DNA of 10,339 nucleotides from Acidobacteria bacterium UBA6911. GTDB lineage: Bacteria; Acidobacteriota; UBA6911. The position numbers and the translations under genes are program-made. Below are positions 1 to 6,013 of this stretch, piece by piece (within the stretch, counting starts at the first letter, position 1; every line of letters starts with the position of its first letter). The notes beneath the pieces are model-generated. The model was not told the DNA's origin. It ran no database searches and saw nothing but the letters and a program-made list of their open reading frames with translations. Location: contig DKBB01000284.1 of NCBI GenBank assembly GCA_002451015.1, positions 1-10,339 on the forward strand, given 5' to 3'.

Positions 1-843
1 TACATCATGATTCTGCCCGCCATGGGGGCCATCACCGAAATAATCCCGACCTTTGCGAGAAAAACCATTTTCGGCTACAAAGCGATCGCCTATTCCTCGA
101 TCGCCATCGCATTTTTCGGGTCCCTGGTCTGGGGCCATCACATGTTTACCAGCGGCATGTCCGAAACGGCCAACATAATTTTCTCCCTTTTGACTTTCCT
201 GGTTGCGGTCCCCAGCGCCATAAAGGTTTTCAACTGGACGGCAACGCTGTATAAAGGCTCCATCGAAGTGAAGCCGCCCATGCTGTACGCCCTGACGTTC
301 ATTTTCCTTTTTTCTATCGGAGGATTGACCGGCCTGATGCAGGGCGCCCTTGCAATCAATGCCCAGGTGCACGACACCTATTTTATTGTAGGCCATTTTC
401 ACTATGTAATGTTCGGCGGAACCGGGATCGGTTTCTTAGCGGCGCTGCTGTACTGGTTTCCCAAAATGTTCGGCAAGACTTATAGCGAAAGAGGTGCGAT
501 TATTTCATGGGTGCCGATCTTTATCGGTTTCAACATGCTCTACTTCAGCATGCTCGTTCTCGGCTATATGGGGATGCCGAGACGGTATTTCACGCATCTG
601 CCGCAGTACCACTCCTGGCATGTGCTGGCAACCATAGGCTCATTTATTCTGGCGGTAGGCCTGGTCATGTTTTTTGCCAATATGATAATCGCGCTTTTCA
701 AGGGCAAAAGGGCGGGAGGCAATCCCTGGGGCGGCGTAACGCTGGAATGGGGGATTTCGAGCCCGCCGCCGAAGGAGAACTTTACGGACATTCCCGTCAT
801 CCGGGAACGCCCATATATTTTTAACCGGGAGACCTCCGAATGA
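1..843 (+). CDS. ctaD: Cytochrome c oxidase subunit I, C-terminal part (5' end outside window)
   Basis: Catalytic subunit of an aa3-type heme-copper oxidase, which reduces O2 to water at the heme a3-CuB centre and pumps protons across the inner membrane. The reading frame is open from base 1, so the start lies upstream; about 280 C-terminal residues are present of a usual 520-550. Family landmarks are visible. The first codon is the Tyr of the family motif HPEVY, the residue cross-linked to a CuB histidine. The CuB pair His-His is at 136-141 (WGHHMFTSG). The K-channel Lys is at 223-225 (SAIKVFNW). The motif HDTYFIVGHFHYV follows, with the heme a3 and heme a histidines at 394-396 and 400-402. 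Several membrane helices follow, and the conserved tail LEWGISSPPP is near the end. The stop overlaps the start of subunit III (ATGA). Nothing looks damaged. Confidence 0.97.
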   Translation, partial: YIMILPAMGAITEIIPTFARKTIFGYKAIAYSSIAIAFFGSLVWGHHMFTSGMSETANIIFSLLTFLVAVPSAIKVFNWTATLYKGSIEVKPPMLYALTFIFLFSIGGLTGLMQGALAINAQVHDTYFIVGHFHYVMFGGTGIGFLAALLYWFPKMFGKTYSERGAIISWVPIFIGFNMLYFSMLVLGYMGMPRRYFTHLPQYHSWHVLATIGSFILAVGLVMFFANMIIALFKGKRAGGNPWGGVTLEWGISSPPPKENFTDIPVIRERPYIFNRETSE

Positions 844-1469
844 ACGACACGGCCGCGCTAACGCCCGTGCACCAGGGCGAACACAAGGACTACGAGGGTT
901 CAAAACTTGGGATGTGGTTGTTCCTGTTTACGGAGATCGTACTTTTCGGCGGACTATTCATTCTTTACTCCGCCTACCGGTCGGTCTACCCGGCGGAGTT
1001 TCATGAGGCGGGCCGACATCTGAACGTCGGGATCGGGGTCGCCAATACGGTCATCCTGCTGACGAGCAGTCTTGCGATGGCACTATCCATAGCGGCGATT
1101 CAACGAGGAACGCGGAAACTGGCGATTGGATGCCTTTCCATTACAATTGTTTTGGGCGCAGTGTTTCTGATCAATAAGTACCTGGAATGGAGCGGCGAGA
1201 TCCAGAAAGGCCTGTATCCGAATTCGCCGGAGCTTCTGCAGCAGTCGAATGGAACACAGATTTTCTTCGGCCTCTACTACTCTATGACCGGTTTGCACGG
1301 ACTGCATGTTATAGCGGGCATTGTGGTTCTGGCCGTCATGCTGGCATGGTTGGTGCGGGGAAAGATATCCCGGACCGACTTTAACAGGCTTGAAAATTCC
1401 GGTCTTTACTGGCACCTGGTGGATGTGATCTGGATATTCCTCCTGCCGCTTTTCTATCTGGCTGCCTGA
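840..1469 (+). CDS. ctaE: Cytochrome c oxidase subunit III
   Basis: Membrane subunit of the heme-copper oxidase that packs against subunit I and helps keep its proton uptake stable. It has 209 residues, the short bacterial form with about five transmembrane helices (roughly 25-45, 62-85, 96-112, 140-170, 188-207), lacking the first two helices of the seven-helix form. The family Glu is E32 in WLFLFTEIVLFGG, and the family motif GLHGLHVIAGI is present. The C-terminus has the typical YWHLVDVIWIFLLPLFYL. The ATG at 840 overlaps the subunit I stop by four bases, and GGGAG at 827-831 is a good ribosome binding site eight bases upstream. This implies translational coupling in the oxidase operon. 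Confidence 0.96.
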   Translation: MNDTAALTPVHQGEHKDYEGSKLGMWLFLFTEIVLFGGLFILYSAYRSVYPAEFHEAGRHLNVGIGVANTVILLTSSLAMALSIAAIQRGTRKLAIGCLSITIVLGAVFLINKYLEWSGEIQKGLYPNSPELLQQSNGTQIFFGLYYSMTGLHGLHVIAGIVVLAVMLAWLVRGKISRTDFNRLENSGLYWHLVDVIWIFLLPLFYLAA

Positions 1470-1483
1470 CCGTTGGAGATGTC

Positions 1484-1774
1484 ATGGAAGAGGCGCAAAA
1501 AACCGTACATATTGTCTCCTACCGGACGTACCTTTTCGTCTGGCTGATTCTTTTGGCTTTGACCGCGGCGCTTGTGACTGTGAGCCGGCTCTTTCATGAG
1601 GCACTTTCCGTCTGGGCCATGCTTATCATAACGCCCGTCAAGGCGGGTTTGGTATTTTTCTTCTTTATGCATTTGAAATATGAAAAGCCTTATTTAAAGG
1701 CCCTGGTTTTTTTAACACTGGCGCTGTTGATTATAATAATCGGGATTCTTTTCTTTGATATAGCTTACAGGTGA
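1484..1774 (+). CDS. ctaF: Cytochrome c oxidase subunit IV, prokaryotic type
   Basis: Small membrane subunit of 96 residues, matching the length and layout of the bacterial subunit IV family (COX4_pro type). A short N-terminal segment is followed by three hydrophobic helices (about 14-36, 43-62, 70-92). The family-like segment ITPVKAGLVFFFFMHLKYE sits in and after the second helix. In related oxidases it stabilises the complex and is not catalytic. GGAG at 1475-1478 lies five bases before the ATG; the gene starts 14 bases after subunit III and ends three bases before subunit II. The assignment rests on hydropathy, that motif and operon position. Confidence 0.92.
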   Translation: MEEAQKTVHIVSYRTYLFVWLILLALTAALVTVSRLFHEALSVWAMLIITPVKAGLVFFFFMHLKYEKPYLKALVFLTLALLIIIIGILFFDIAYR

Positions 1775-1777
1775 CGC

Positions 1778-2731
1778 ATGCCCTTTCTAGAGCAGGCTTC
1801 GAGTGCCGCCGGCAAAGTGGATTCGGTGTTTCTATTCATCCTGGTGCTTTGCGCCGTTTTCCTCTTTCTTATTACGGCGACACTGATCTATTTTGTCGTC
1901 AAATACAACAGGAAGAAGCATCCCAGGGGAAAGGATATCGAAGGGAACGCCTGGCTTGAAACGGCATGGATTCTTATACCGACCGTTCTGTTTCTGGTCA
2001 TGTTTGTTTACGGGTGGACTAATTTCAGCTACATGCGCGAGGTGCCCCGGGAAGCGATGGTGATAGAGGTTACCGGGCGACAGTGGGCATGGTCCTTTAA
2101 ATATCCCAACGGGAAGCAGACTACGGAGTTATTGTTGGCGTTGGATAAGCCCGTGAAGCTTGAGCTGCGGTCGTTGGATGTCATCCATGGATTCTTCATC
2201 CCCGCATTTCGAATCAAAGAGGATGTTGTTCCCGGAAAGGCGAATTACACATGGTTTGTTCCGATACAACTTGGTTCCTTCGATATTGAATGCACCGTTA
2301 TCTGCGGCGTAAGCCATGCGGATATGCTTGCAAAAACAGTAGTGGTTCCAGTGGACGATTTTGAAACCTGGTATTTTGGCGATGCGAATACGCCTCTGCC
2401 CGGGCGTTCTGCTCCTTCAACGCCCTCTGTTGAATTGGCGGGCAACTCCGCTCTTCAAATCCTGCAGGATAAGTTCTGTACGACCTGTCATTCCATTGAC
2501 GGTACTCCAATGGTAGGCCCGACTTTAAAAGGGATCTATGGGGAAAAACGAATTGTAACGGATTCTGAAGGGATGGAATTTGAAGTACTTGTGGACGACG
2601 ATTATCTGGTGAAAGCCATTCAGGATCCAACGGCAGAAAATATAAAGGGATACCCGCCGGCAATGCCGAAAAATCCATTGAATGACACAGAGCTTCAGTT
2701 CGTCGTGGAATACATCAAATCACTGAATTGA
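1778..2731 (+). CDS. ctaC: Cytochrome c oxidase subunit II with fused cytochrome c domain (caa3 type)
   Basis: Electron-entry subunit of 317 residues: electrons pass through a C-terminal cytochrome c to the CuA centre and on to subunit I. Two membrane helices lie at about 17-43 and 62-83. The periplasmic cupredoxin domain (about 90-200) has the aromatic patch QWAWSFKYP (102-110). CuA ligands are H137, C172, C176, H180 and M183 in CTVICGVSHADM. The Glu normally in the middle of this motif is Val174. No N-terminal lipobox is visible. A linker rich in Pro/Ser/Thr (205-220) leads to a cytochrome c domain (about 221-317) with CTTCH at 234-238 and probable axial Met296 in PPAMPKNP. The ATG follows the subunit IV stop by three bases, and the ribosome site AGGTGA at 1769-1774 includes that stop. 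Subunit II placed last in the operon is uncommon; it usually precedes subunit I. Confidence 0.96.
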   Translation: MPFLEQASSAAGKVDSVFLFILVLCAVFLFLITATLIYFVVKYNRKKHPRGKDIEGNAWLETAWILIPTVLFLVMFVYGWTNFSYMREVPREAMVIEVTGRQWAWSFKYPNGKQTTELLLALDKPVKLELRSLDVIHGFFIPAFRIKEDVVPGKANYTWFVPIQLGSFDIECTVICGVSHADMLAKTVVVPVDDFETWYFGDANTPLPGRSAPSTPSVELAGNSALQILQDKFCTTCHSIDGTPMVGPTLKGIYGEKRIVTDSEGMEFEVLVDDDYLVKAIQDPTAENIKGYPPAMPKNPLNDTELQFVVEYIKSLN

Positions 2732-2761
2732 TGAATATATAATCTTCCATCCGCAAAGAAT

Positions 2762-2789
2762 AAGGGCCCCAAAAATTTTGGGGCCCTTT
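2762..2789 (+). terminator. Hairpin terminator of the oxidase operon
   Basis: A perfect 13-base inverted repeat (2762-2774 with 2776-2788) has a GC-rich core GGGCCCC/GGGGCCC and an A/T-rich top, and starts 31 bases after the subunit II stop. It is followed by the short T stretch TTTGTT. The T tract is modest, but stem strength and position make a factor-independent terminator likely. Confidence 0.82.
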
Positions 2790-3370
2790 GTTCGCAGCAG
2801 GTTGTTAAAGGCGGGAACGATTCCCGGAGGGAATCGCCTGTTTATGAGGGTTGTTTGCTCGCGCTTGGTTGTGCCAGCATTTTATAAAAATAATTAATGC
2901 CGGCTTGAGAACTAGTGGGGTTCTCCTCGTGCCGGTCCCCCCCTAACAATACCGTACACTCGGATAAAAACCCCACATCCTATTGGCGGCTGTGATTTTC
3001 ACTATCGCCGCTCGATCCTTTATATATCATTGCTTCCAAATCTTGTTCTGGTAATCGTACGGGATTTGTTCCCCTTTCCTACGACTACTGTTGTTACTAT
3101 ATATTTAAAGATCGTTGCATCAATTATGCAATTCGCGGAAGTACTCATTTAAACATGAGTAGAATTACCCATGCGGATCCTTGCCCATAGCTTTCTTTTT
3201 CGCATTAAGATATTTTATGGACAGCTCCGTCTGTATGCGGGAACAATTATTTCCCGCGCCGGTGAGCCTGACATAATAGTGGCATTGTGTTAATGTCCTA
3301 TTTTTATTTGCAGGTCTCTCGCCTCCCCATGAAATTTCGGGGAATGCGGGGTAGGAATTACGGAAACAGT
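2790..3370. other. Long non-coding region before the receptor gene, rich in short inverted repeats
   Basis: No convincing gene is seen on either strand; the longest plus-strand candidates I checked are trivial (for example 11-18 codons). The region is AT-richer than its neighbours and holds a series of short perfect or near-perfect inverted repeats: 2818-2836, 2873-2904, 2900-2935, 2986-3011, 3115-3131 (TTGCAT/ATGCAA), 3142-3161 (TACTCAT/ATGAGTA) and 3237-3257 (GCGGGAA/TTCCCGC). CATAAT at 3272-3277 could be a -10 box for the receptor gene, but no good -35 accompanies it. I looked for the conserved cobalamin-riboswitch elements (B12 box, GCCACTG loop) and did not find them. It may be a long regulatory leader, an RNA gene of unknown class, or decayed DNA. 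Confidence 0.5.
2873..2935 (+). promoter_or_regulatory. Two mutually exclusive hairpins (possible attenuator or structured RNA)
   Basis: Hairpin A pairs GCCAGCATT (2873-2881) with AATGCCGGC (2896-2904), with one mismatch. Hairpin B pairs CCGGC (2900-2904) with GCCGG (2931-2935), and inside it GAGAAC (2907-2912) with GTTCTC (2920-2925). Both need bases 2900-2904, so only one can form at a time. A third option pairs GTGGGG (2915-2920) with CCCCAC (2971-2976). The pairing is seen in the sequence; a regulatory role is inference. Confidence 0.3.
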
Positions 3371-5155
3371 ATGTCTTTAAATAAAATTATTCGCATTTTC
3401 CCGGCGGCTTTTTTCTTAATTATACCTCTCGGCTTCGCACAACAGTTGCCCAACGAGACCGTGATTGTAACCGCGAACGCCACTGCCGTGCCGTTTGAGA
3501 ATCTTTCCAGGACGGTACAGGTCTTCGACAGTGAAGATATCGATTCACTGCCGATTCGAAATATAACCGATGTTCTTGAGCATGCAACCTCGGTGGATCT
3601 CCGTTCCCGCTCCCCTTACGGTATGCAGGCGGATATATCCATTCGCGGCTCCGCTTACTCGCAGGTCCTGGTCCTGGTGGACGGTGTACCGATCAACGAC
3701 TCCCAGACCGGGCATCATAATTCGGATTTTCCGGTTCAGCTTCAGGATGTCGACCGCATTGAGGTGCTGCTTGGCTCCGGTTCTTCGATCTACGGCGCCG
3801 ATGCACTGGGCGGGACTATCAATATCATTACCCGGCATCCAGTCAAGCGGGTGAACGGTTCCATCGCCCTGGGTCAGTACGGCCTGGTGGACGGGTCTTT
3901 TGCGACGTTTTTTGAAAAGGGTAATTTCAAGCAGTCCGTCAGTGCTTCAGGCTCCCGGTCGTCCGGTTTTCAGTCCGGCAGGGATTTCAACAATGTAGCG
4001 GCCAGTACCCGTATTACACTGGGAGGGCATTCAACCTTTTTTGTTTCGCATGTGGATAAGGAATTCGGGGCTGATGGTTTCTACGGACCGGCACCGTCCA
4101 GGGAATGGACGAACCAGACGTTGATTTCGGTAGAGCGCAAATTTGAAAACAAGGCAGGCAACAAGGCTACCCTAAAGGGATTCTATCGCACTCACGGGGA
4201 CCGTTTTCTGTACGATACCGAGAGACCGGCGCCTTTTGAAAACCGTCATCGCACCCATGCTGCTGCGGTGAATCTGAAGGCGGAGTACCGGTTGGGATCT
4301 TCCGGCTTGATGACGCTTGGAGGCGGCACAGGCGGCGACTGGATCGGTTCGAGCAACATGGGAGATCATTCTTTTGCCAAAACAAGCCTTTTCAGTGAAT
4401 TCCAGTGGACACCCGGCAGTTCGACTGCGATCTATCCTGGAATCAGGTTTGATTATTATTCTAATTTCGGGGCCTCGGTGAATCCGTCCCTTAGCGGGAG
4501 CTGGTGGGTGTTGCCGCGTTTGCGGCTGCGCACATCCCTGGGGCGCGCATTCCGAATTCCTACGTTCACCGAACGGTTTTACCACGATCCCAACCACGAA
4601 GCCGACGCCGGTCTGAAGCCGGAAAGCGCGTGGTCGGCGGATGCCGGTGCGGAATACATTCCGGCGGACAACTGGTTGGGTTCCCTGACGGTTTTTGCAA
4701 GAAGAGAACGGAACGTTATTGACTGGGTTCGTTCATCCGAGTCCGAAAAGTGGCGGACTTCCAATATCAGGAAACTTCGTACTGTGGGTTTCGAATTGGG
4801 TCTCGAACGTTCTTTCAGTTCGAAAATCCGGTTGGGCACACAATACAGCTATATTTCCACGAACACCGACTCCATTGATTCCGAATCGAAGTATGTACTC
4901 GATTTTGCACGGCATTCCTGGAATCAATTCGTATCTTTCGAGCTGCCGCTCGATATGGATTATAAGCAGACGCTCAGCTACCGAAGACGCTCGGACGGGC
5001 GAAGCTACTGGCTGTGGGATGGATGCCTCGAGAAGCGTTTTTCTAAATTTATTGCCGCTTTCGATTATACCAATCTACTGGACAGTCACTATCAGGAGAT
5101 CCGTGGCGTGGACATGCCGGGGCGCTGGTTTGTCGTAAGTCTGAGGACGCAATAG
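3371..5155 (+). CDS. TonB-dependent outer-membrane receptor, BtuB-like
   Basis: Gated outer-membrane beta-barrel that imports a scarce ligand, driven by TonB-ExbBD. From the ATG at 3371 it has 594 residues, close to vitamin B12 receptor BtuB (about 610) and shorter than most siderophore receptors. This start is chosen because it gives a normal signal peptide (about 1-23, ending PLGFA) with GGAA at 3362-3365; the ATG at 3287 would add 28 non-signal residues. A TonB box ETVIVTA lies at 29-35. The plug domain (about 40-155) has IRGSAYSQVLVLVDGVPIND and GSGSSIYGADALGGTINIIT. The rest alternates in a barrel-like way. The C-terminus ends SLRTQ instead of the usual aromatic residue. Cobalamin is the best substrate guess from similarity to BtuB, but heme or metal chelates are possible; no transport partner gene is nearby. 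It is monocistronic in this view. Confidence 0.9.
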   Translation: MSLNKIIRIFPAAFFLIIPLGFAQQLPNETVIVTANATAVPFENLSRTVQVFDSEDIDSLPIRNITDVLEHATSVDLRSRSPYGMQADISIRGSAYSQVLVLVDGVPINDSQTGHHNSDFPVQLQDVDRIEVLLGSGSSIYGADALGGTINIITRHPVKRVNGSIALGQYGLVDGSFATFFEKGNFKQSVSASGSRSSGFQSGRDFNNVAASTRITLGGHSTFFVSHVDKEFGADGFYGPAPSREWTNQTLISVERKFENKAGNKATLKGFYRTHGDRFLYDTERPAPFENRHRTHAAAVNLKAEYRLGSSGLMTLGGGTGGDWIGSSNMGDHSFAKTSLFSEFQWTPGSSTAIYPGIRFDYYSNFGASVNPSLSGSWWVLPRLRLRTSLGRAFRIPTFTERFYHDPNHEADAGLKPESAWSADAGAEYIPADNWLGSLTVFARRERNVIDWVRSSESEKWRTSNIRKLRTVGFELGLERSFSSKIRLGTQYSYISTNTDSIDSESKYVLDFARHSWNQFVSFELPLDMDYKQTLSYRRRSDGRSYWLWDGCLEKRFSKFIAAFDYTNLLDSHYQEIRGVDMPGRWFVVSLRTQ

Positions 5156-5202
5156 ATCGAAGGTTGGTTATTCGGACTTTAAAATCCGAGGGCGGGAAAA
5201 TT

Positions 5203-5285
5203 CGGTGACAGGCTTCAAATTAATAATTCCCGCTGTTTGATAGCACTGTAGAATGTGGAATTAAAAAAAGGAAGCGCTGTCACCG
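5203..5285. repeat. 83-base interrupted inverted repeat between convergent genes
   Basis: CGGTGACAG (5203-5211) plus GCTTC (5212-5216) pairs with GAAGC (5271-5275) plus CTGTCACCG (5277-5285), with a single extra base at 5276. After eight unpaired bases on each side, AATTCC (5225-5230) pairs with GGAATT (5257-5262). The loop is 26 bases. An alternative stem, GCGGGAA (5192-5198) with TTCCCGC (5227-5233), overlaps it. The element fills the space between the receptor gene and the oppositely oriented secreted-protein gene. It could be a two-way terminator or mRNA 3' stabiliser, or a remnant of a small palindromic mobile element. Confidence 0.6.
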
Positions 5286-5309
5286 GAGCTGTACTTATTT
5301 AGCGCGCTT
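5263..5309 (-). terminator. Possible terminator of the secreted-protein gene
   Basis: Read on the minus strand, AAGCGC (complement of 5304-5309, inside the last codons of the gene) can pair with GCGCTT (complement of 5272-5277). CC and a run of seven T (complement of 5263-5269) follow. The loop is long (26 bases), so this is only a plausible factor-independent terminator. It competes with the larger inverted repeat over the same bases. Confidence 0.4.
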
Positions 5310-5675
5310 GGCTACAAAGGTTTCCCCTTCCTGGCCGGCTACAGTACGGGAGAGGTTCATCTCATTGCCGGATACCGTGCCGGTATATTCAATGCTAAGC
5401 TCCATGCCCTGATAGTCTAAATTCTCGACAAACGAAATCTTATCGCCATCGATTTTCCCTTTGGCAATGACCGATTCCATATCCGTGCCGCCTATATTAA
5501 CAGACGCCTTCCCGGAAATATTCGTACCGTCAACCTTAAACTCATAGGTGTATTTCTGCAGACCTACCTGGGAATCGAATTCCGCCGTCCATTTTCCTGA
5601 AATATCCGCAGCAAAAACACAAACCAGACTGCACAGAATCAATACCGCCAGAACCGCGCTCGTGCGAAGTGCCAT
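5295..5675 (-). CDS. Small secreted beta-rich protein of unknown function
   Basis: Hypothetical protein of 126 residues with a clear signal peptide: MALR, a hydrophobic stretch (about 6-22), and probable cleavage after VFA (23). The mature part begins ADISGKWTAEFD. It consists of short alternating hydrophobic/polar segments separated by Gly/Asp/Asn turns (DGTNISGK, GGTD, DGDKIS, SGNEMN), which suggests a small lipocalin-like or other antiparallel beta barrel in the periplasm or outside. It has no cysteine after cleavage and no catalytic motif. Similar 'ISGKW...FKVDG...G' secreted proteins are, from memory, common as hypotheticals in Acidobacteriota and relatives; no function can be assigned. 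The ribosome site GGAGG (complement of 5682-5686) lies six bases upstream of the ATG, which makes the start secure. It is convergent with the receptor and divergent from ntrY. Confidence 0.85.
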   Translation of the reverse strand: MALRTSAVLAVLILCSLVCVFAADISGKWTAEFDSQVGLQKYTYEFKVDGTNISGKASVNIGGTDMESVIAKGKIDGDKISFVENLDYQGMELSIEYTGTVSGNEMNLSRTVAGQEGETFVAKRAK

Positions 5676-5720
5676 TTTCTGCCTCCATGTTTTAATTTAA
5701 ATGCTGGTTTTACTGGGTTC

Positions 5721-5750
5721 AGTATATAACAAATATTAAGGTATTGTTCA
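5721..5750 (-). promoter_or_regulatory. Candidate promoter of the secreted-protein gene
   Basis: On the minus strand, TATACT (complement of 5721-5726) is a good -10 box. Eighteen bases upstream lies TGAACA (complement of 5745-5750), a weak -35 with 4 of 6 consensus bases. The predicted transcript would start about 35-40 bases before the ATG at 5675. Confidence 0.35.
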
Positions 5751-5760
5751 TGTAAAAAAA

Positions 5761-5781
5761 GATCGAAGGTCGAAGATCGAA
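5761..5781. repeat. Heptanucleotide tandem repeat, three units
   Basis: Three direct 7-base units without spacer: GATCGAA, GGTCGAA, GATCGAA (consensus GRTCGAA), preceded by a run of A. A single related unit plus a degenerate one (GATCGAA GGTTGGT) lies at 5155-5168 across the receptor stop codon, and a longer degenerate array of the same period is at 10301-10339. Confidence 0.7.
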
Positions 5782-5874
5782 TTTATTTGACTACCGACCG
5801 GTTAAAAGGCGAACACAAGGTTCGCCCCTGCCGTATTCTCTCGCCTTTTTCATAGAAATATCAATCTCTGACTT

Positions 5875-5927
5875 CAGGCTTGCCCGTTGGCTTGTCCGCC
5901 GCAGCCGGAGGCAAAGGCGGAAGCCTG
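5875..5927. repeat. REP-like hairpin
   Basis: CAGGCTT (5875-5881) pairs with AAGCCTG (5921-5927). Inside, TCCGCC (5895-5900) pairs with GGCGGA (5916-5921, sharing one base). The loop contains CAGCCGGAGGC (5902-5912), an 11-base string that recurs at 9720-9730 in the other hairpin-rich spacer. Shared core plus palindromic form suggests a repetitive extragenic palindrome family. Confidence 0.45.
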
Positions 5928-5941
5928 GCCGAAGCTCTGCT
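5926..5941 (+). promoter_or_regulatory. Weak sigma-54-like promoter match upstream of ntrY
   Basis: TGGC (5926-5929) and CTGC (5937-5940) give the GG-N10-GC spacing of -24/-12 promoters; the consensus is TGGCAC-N5-TTGC. Several consensus bases are missing and it overlaps the REP-like hairpin, so this may be chance. It would start transcription about 60 bases before ntrY. Confidence 0.2.
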
Positions 5942-6013
5942 CCTGTGGGTGAAGGCGGAACAATCCCTGTATGTTCATCCTGTTCTCTGGTCTATAATAA
6001 ATCGGACCCGGCT

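Larger units (their letters stand above)
5676..6013. other. Non-coding region between divergent genes
   Basis: 338 bases between the secreted-protein gene and ntrY. It holds the candidate minus-strand promoter, the 7-base tandem repeat (5761-5781), a perfect 7-base-stem hairpin GGCGAAC/GTTCGCC (5808-5826), the REP-like hairpin (5875-5927) and possible promoter boxes for ntrY, including TATAAT at 5993-5998. An open frame extends ntrY upstream to 5945, but the extra residues lack the character of the protein and are taken as non-coding. Confidence 0.6.

Noticed and set aside
2980..3020. Possible tRNA (GGCGGC...GCCGC with CTCGATCC)
   Set aside because: No cloverleaf, no proper T-loop GGTTC-type sequence and no CCA end; only a simple hairpin is supported.
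3287..3370. N-terminal extension of the receptor from the ATG at 3287
   Set aside because: The extra 28 residues are basic and not signal-like; the ATG at 3371 gives a normal signal peptide and has a nearby GGAA ribosome site.
3040..3370. Cobalamin riboswitch upstream of a BtuB-like receptor
   Set aside because: Searched by eye for the B12 box and the GCCACTG loop; neither is present. The segment ending GCCGGTGAGCCTGAC only superficially resembles it.
5945..6013. N-terminal extension of ntrY from the ATG at 5945
   Set aside because: The added 23 residues include two cysteines and have no kinase-family character; the segment also contains TATAAT and lies in the hairpin-rich spacer.
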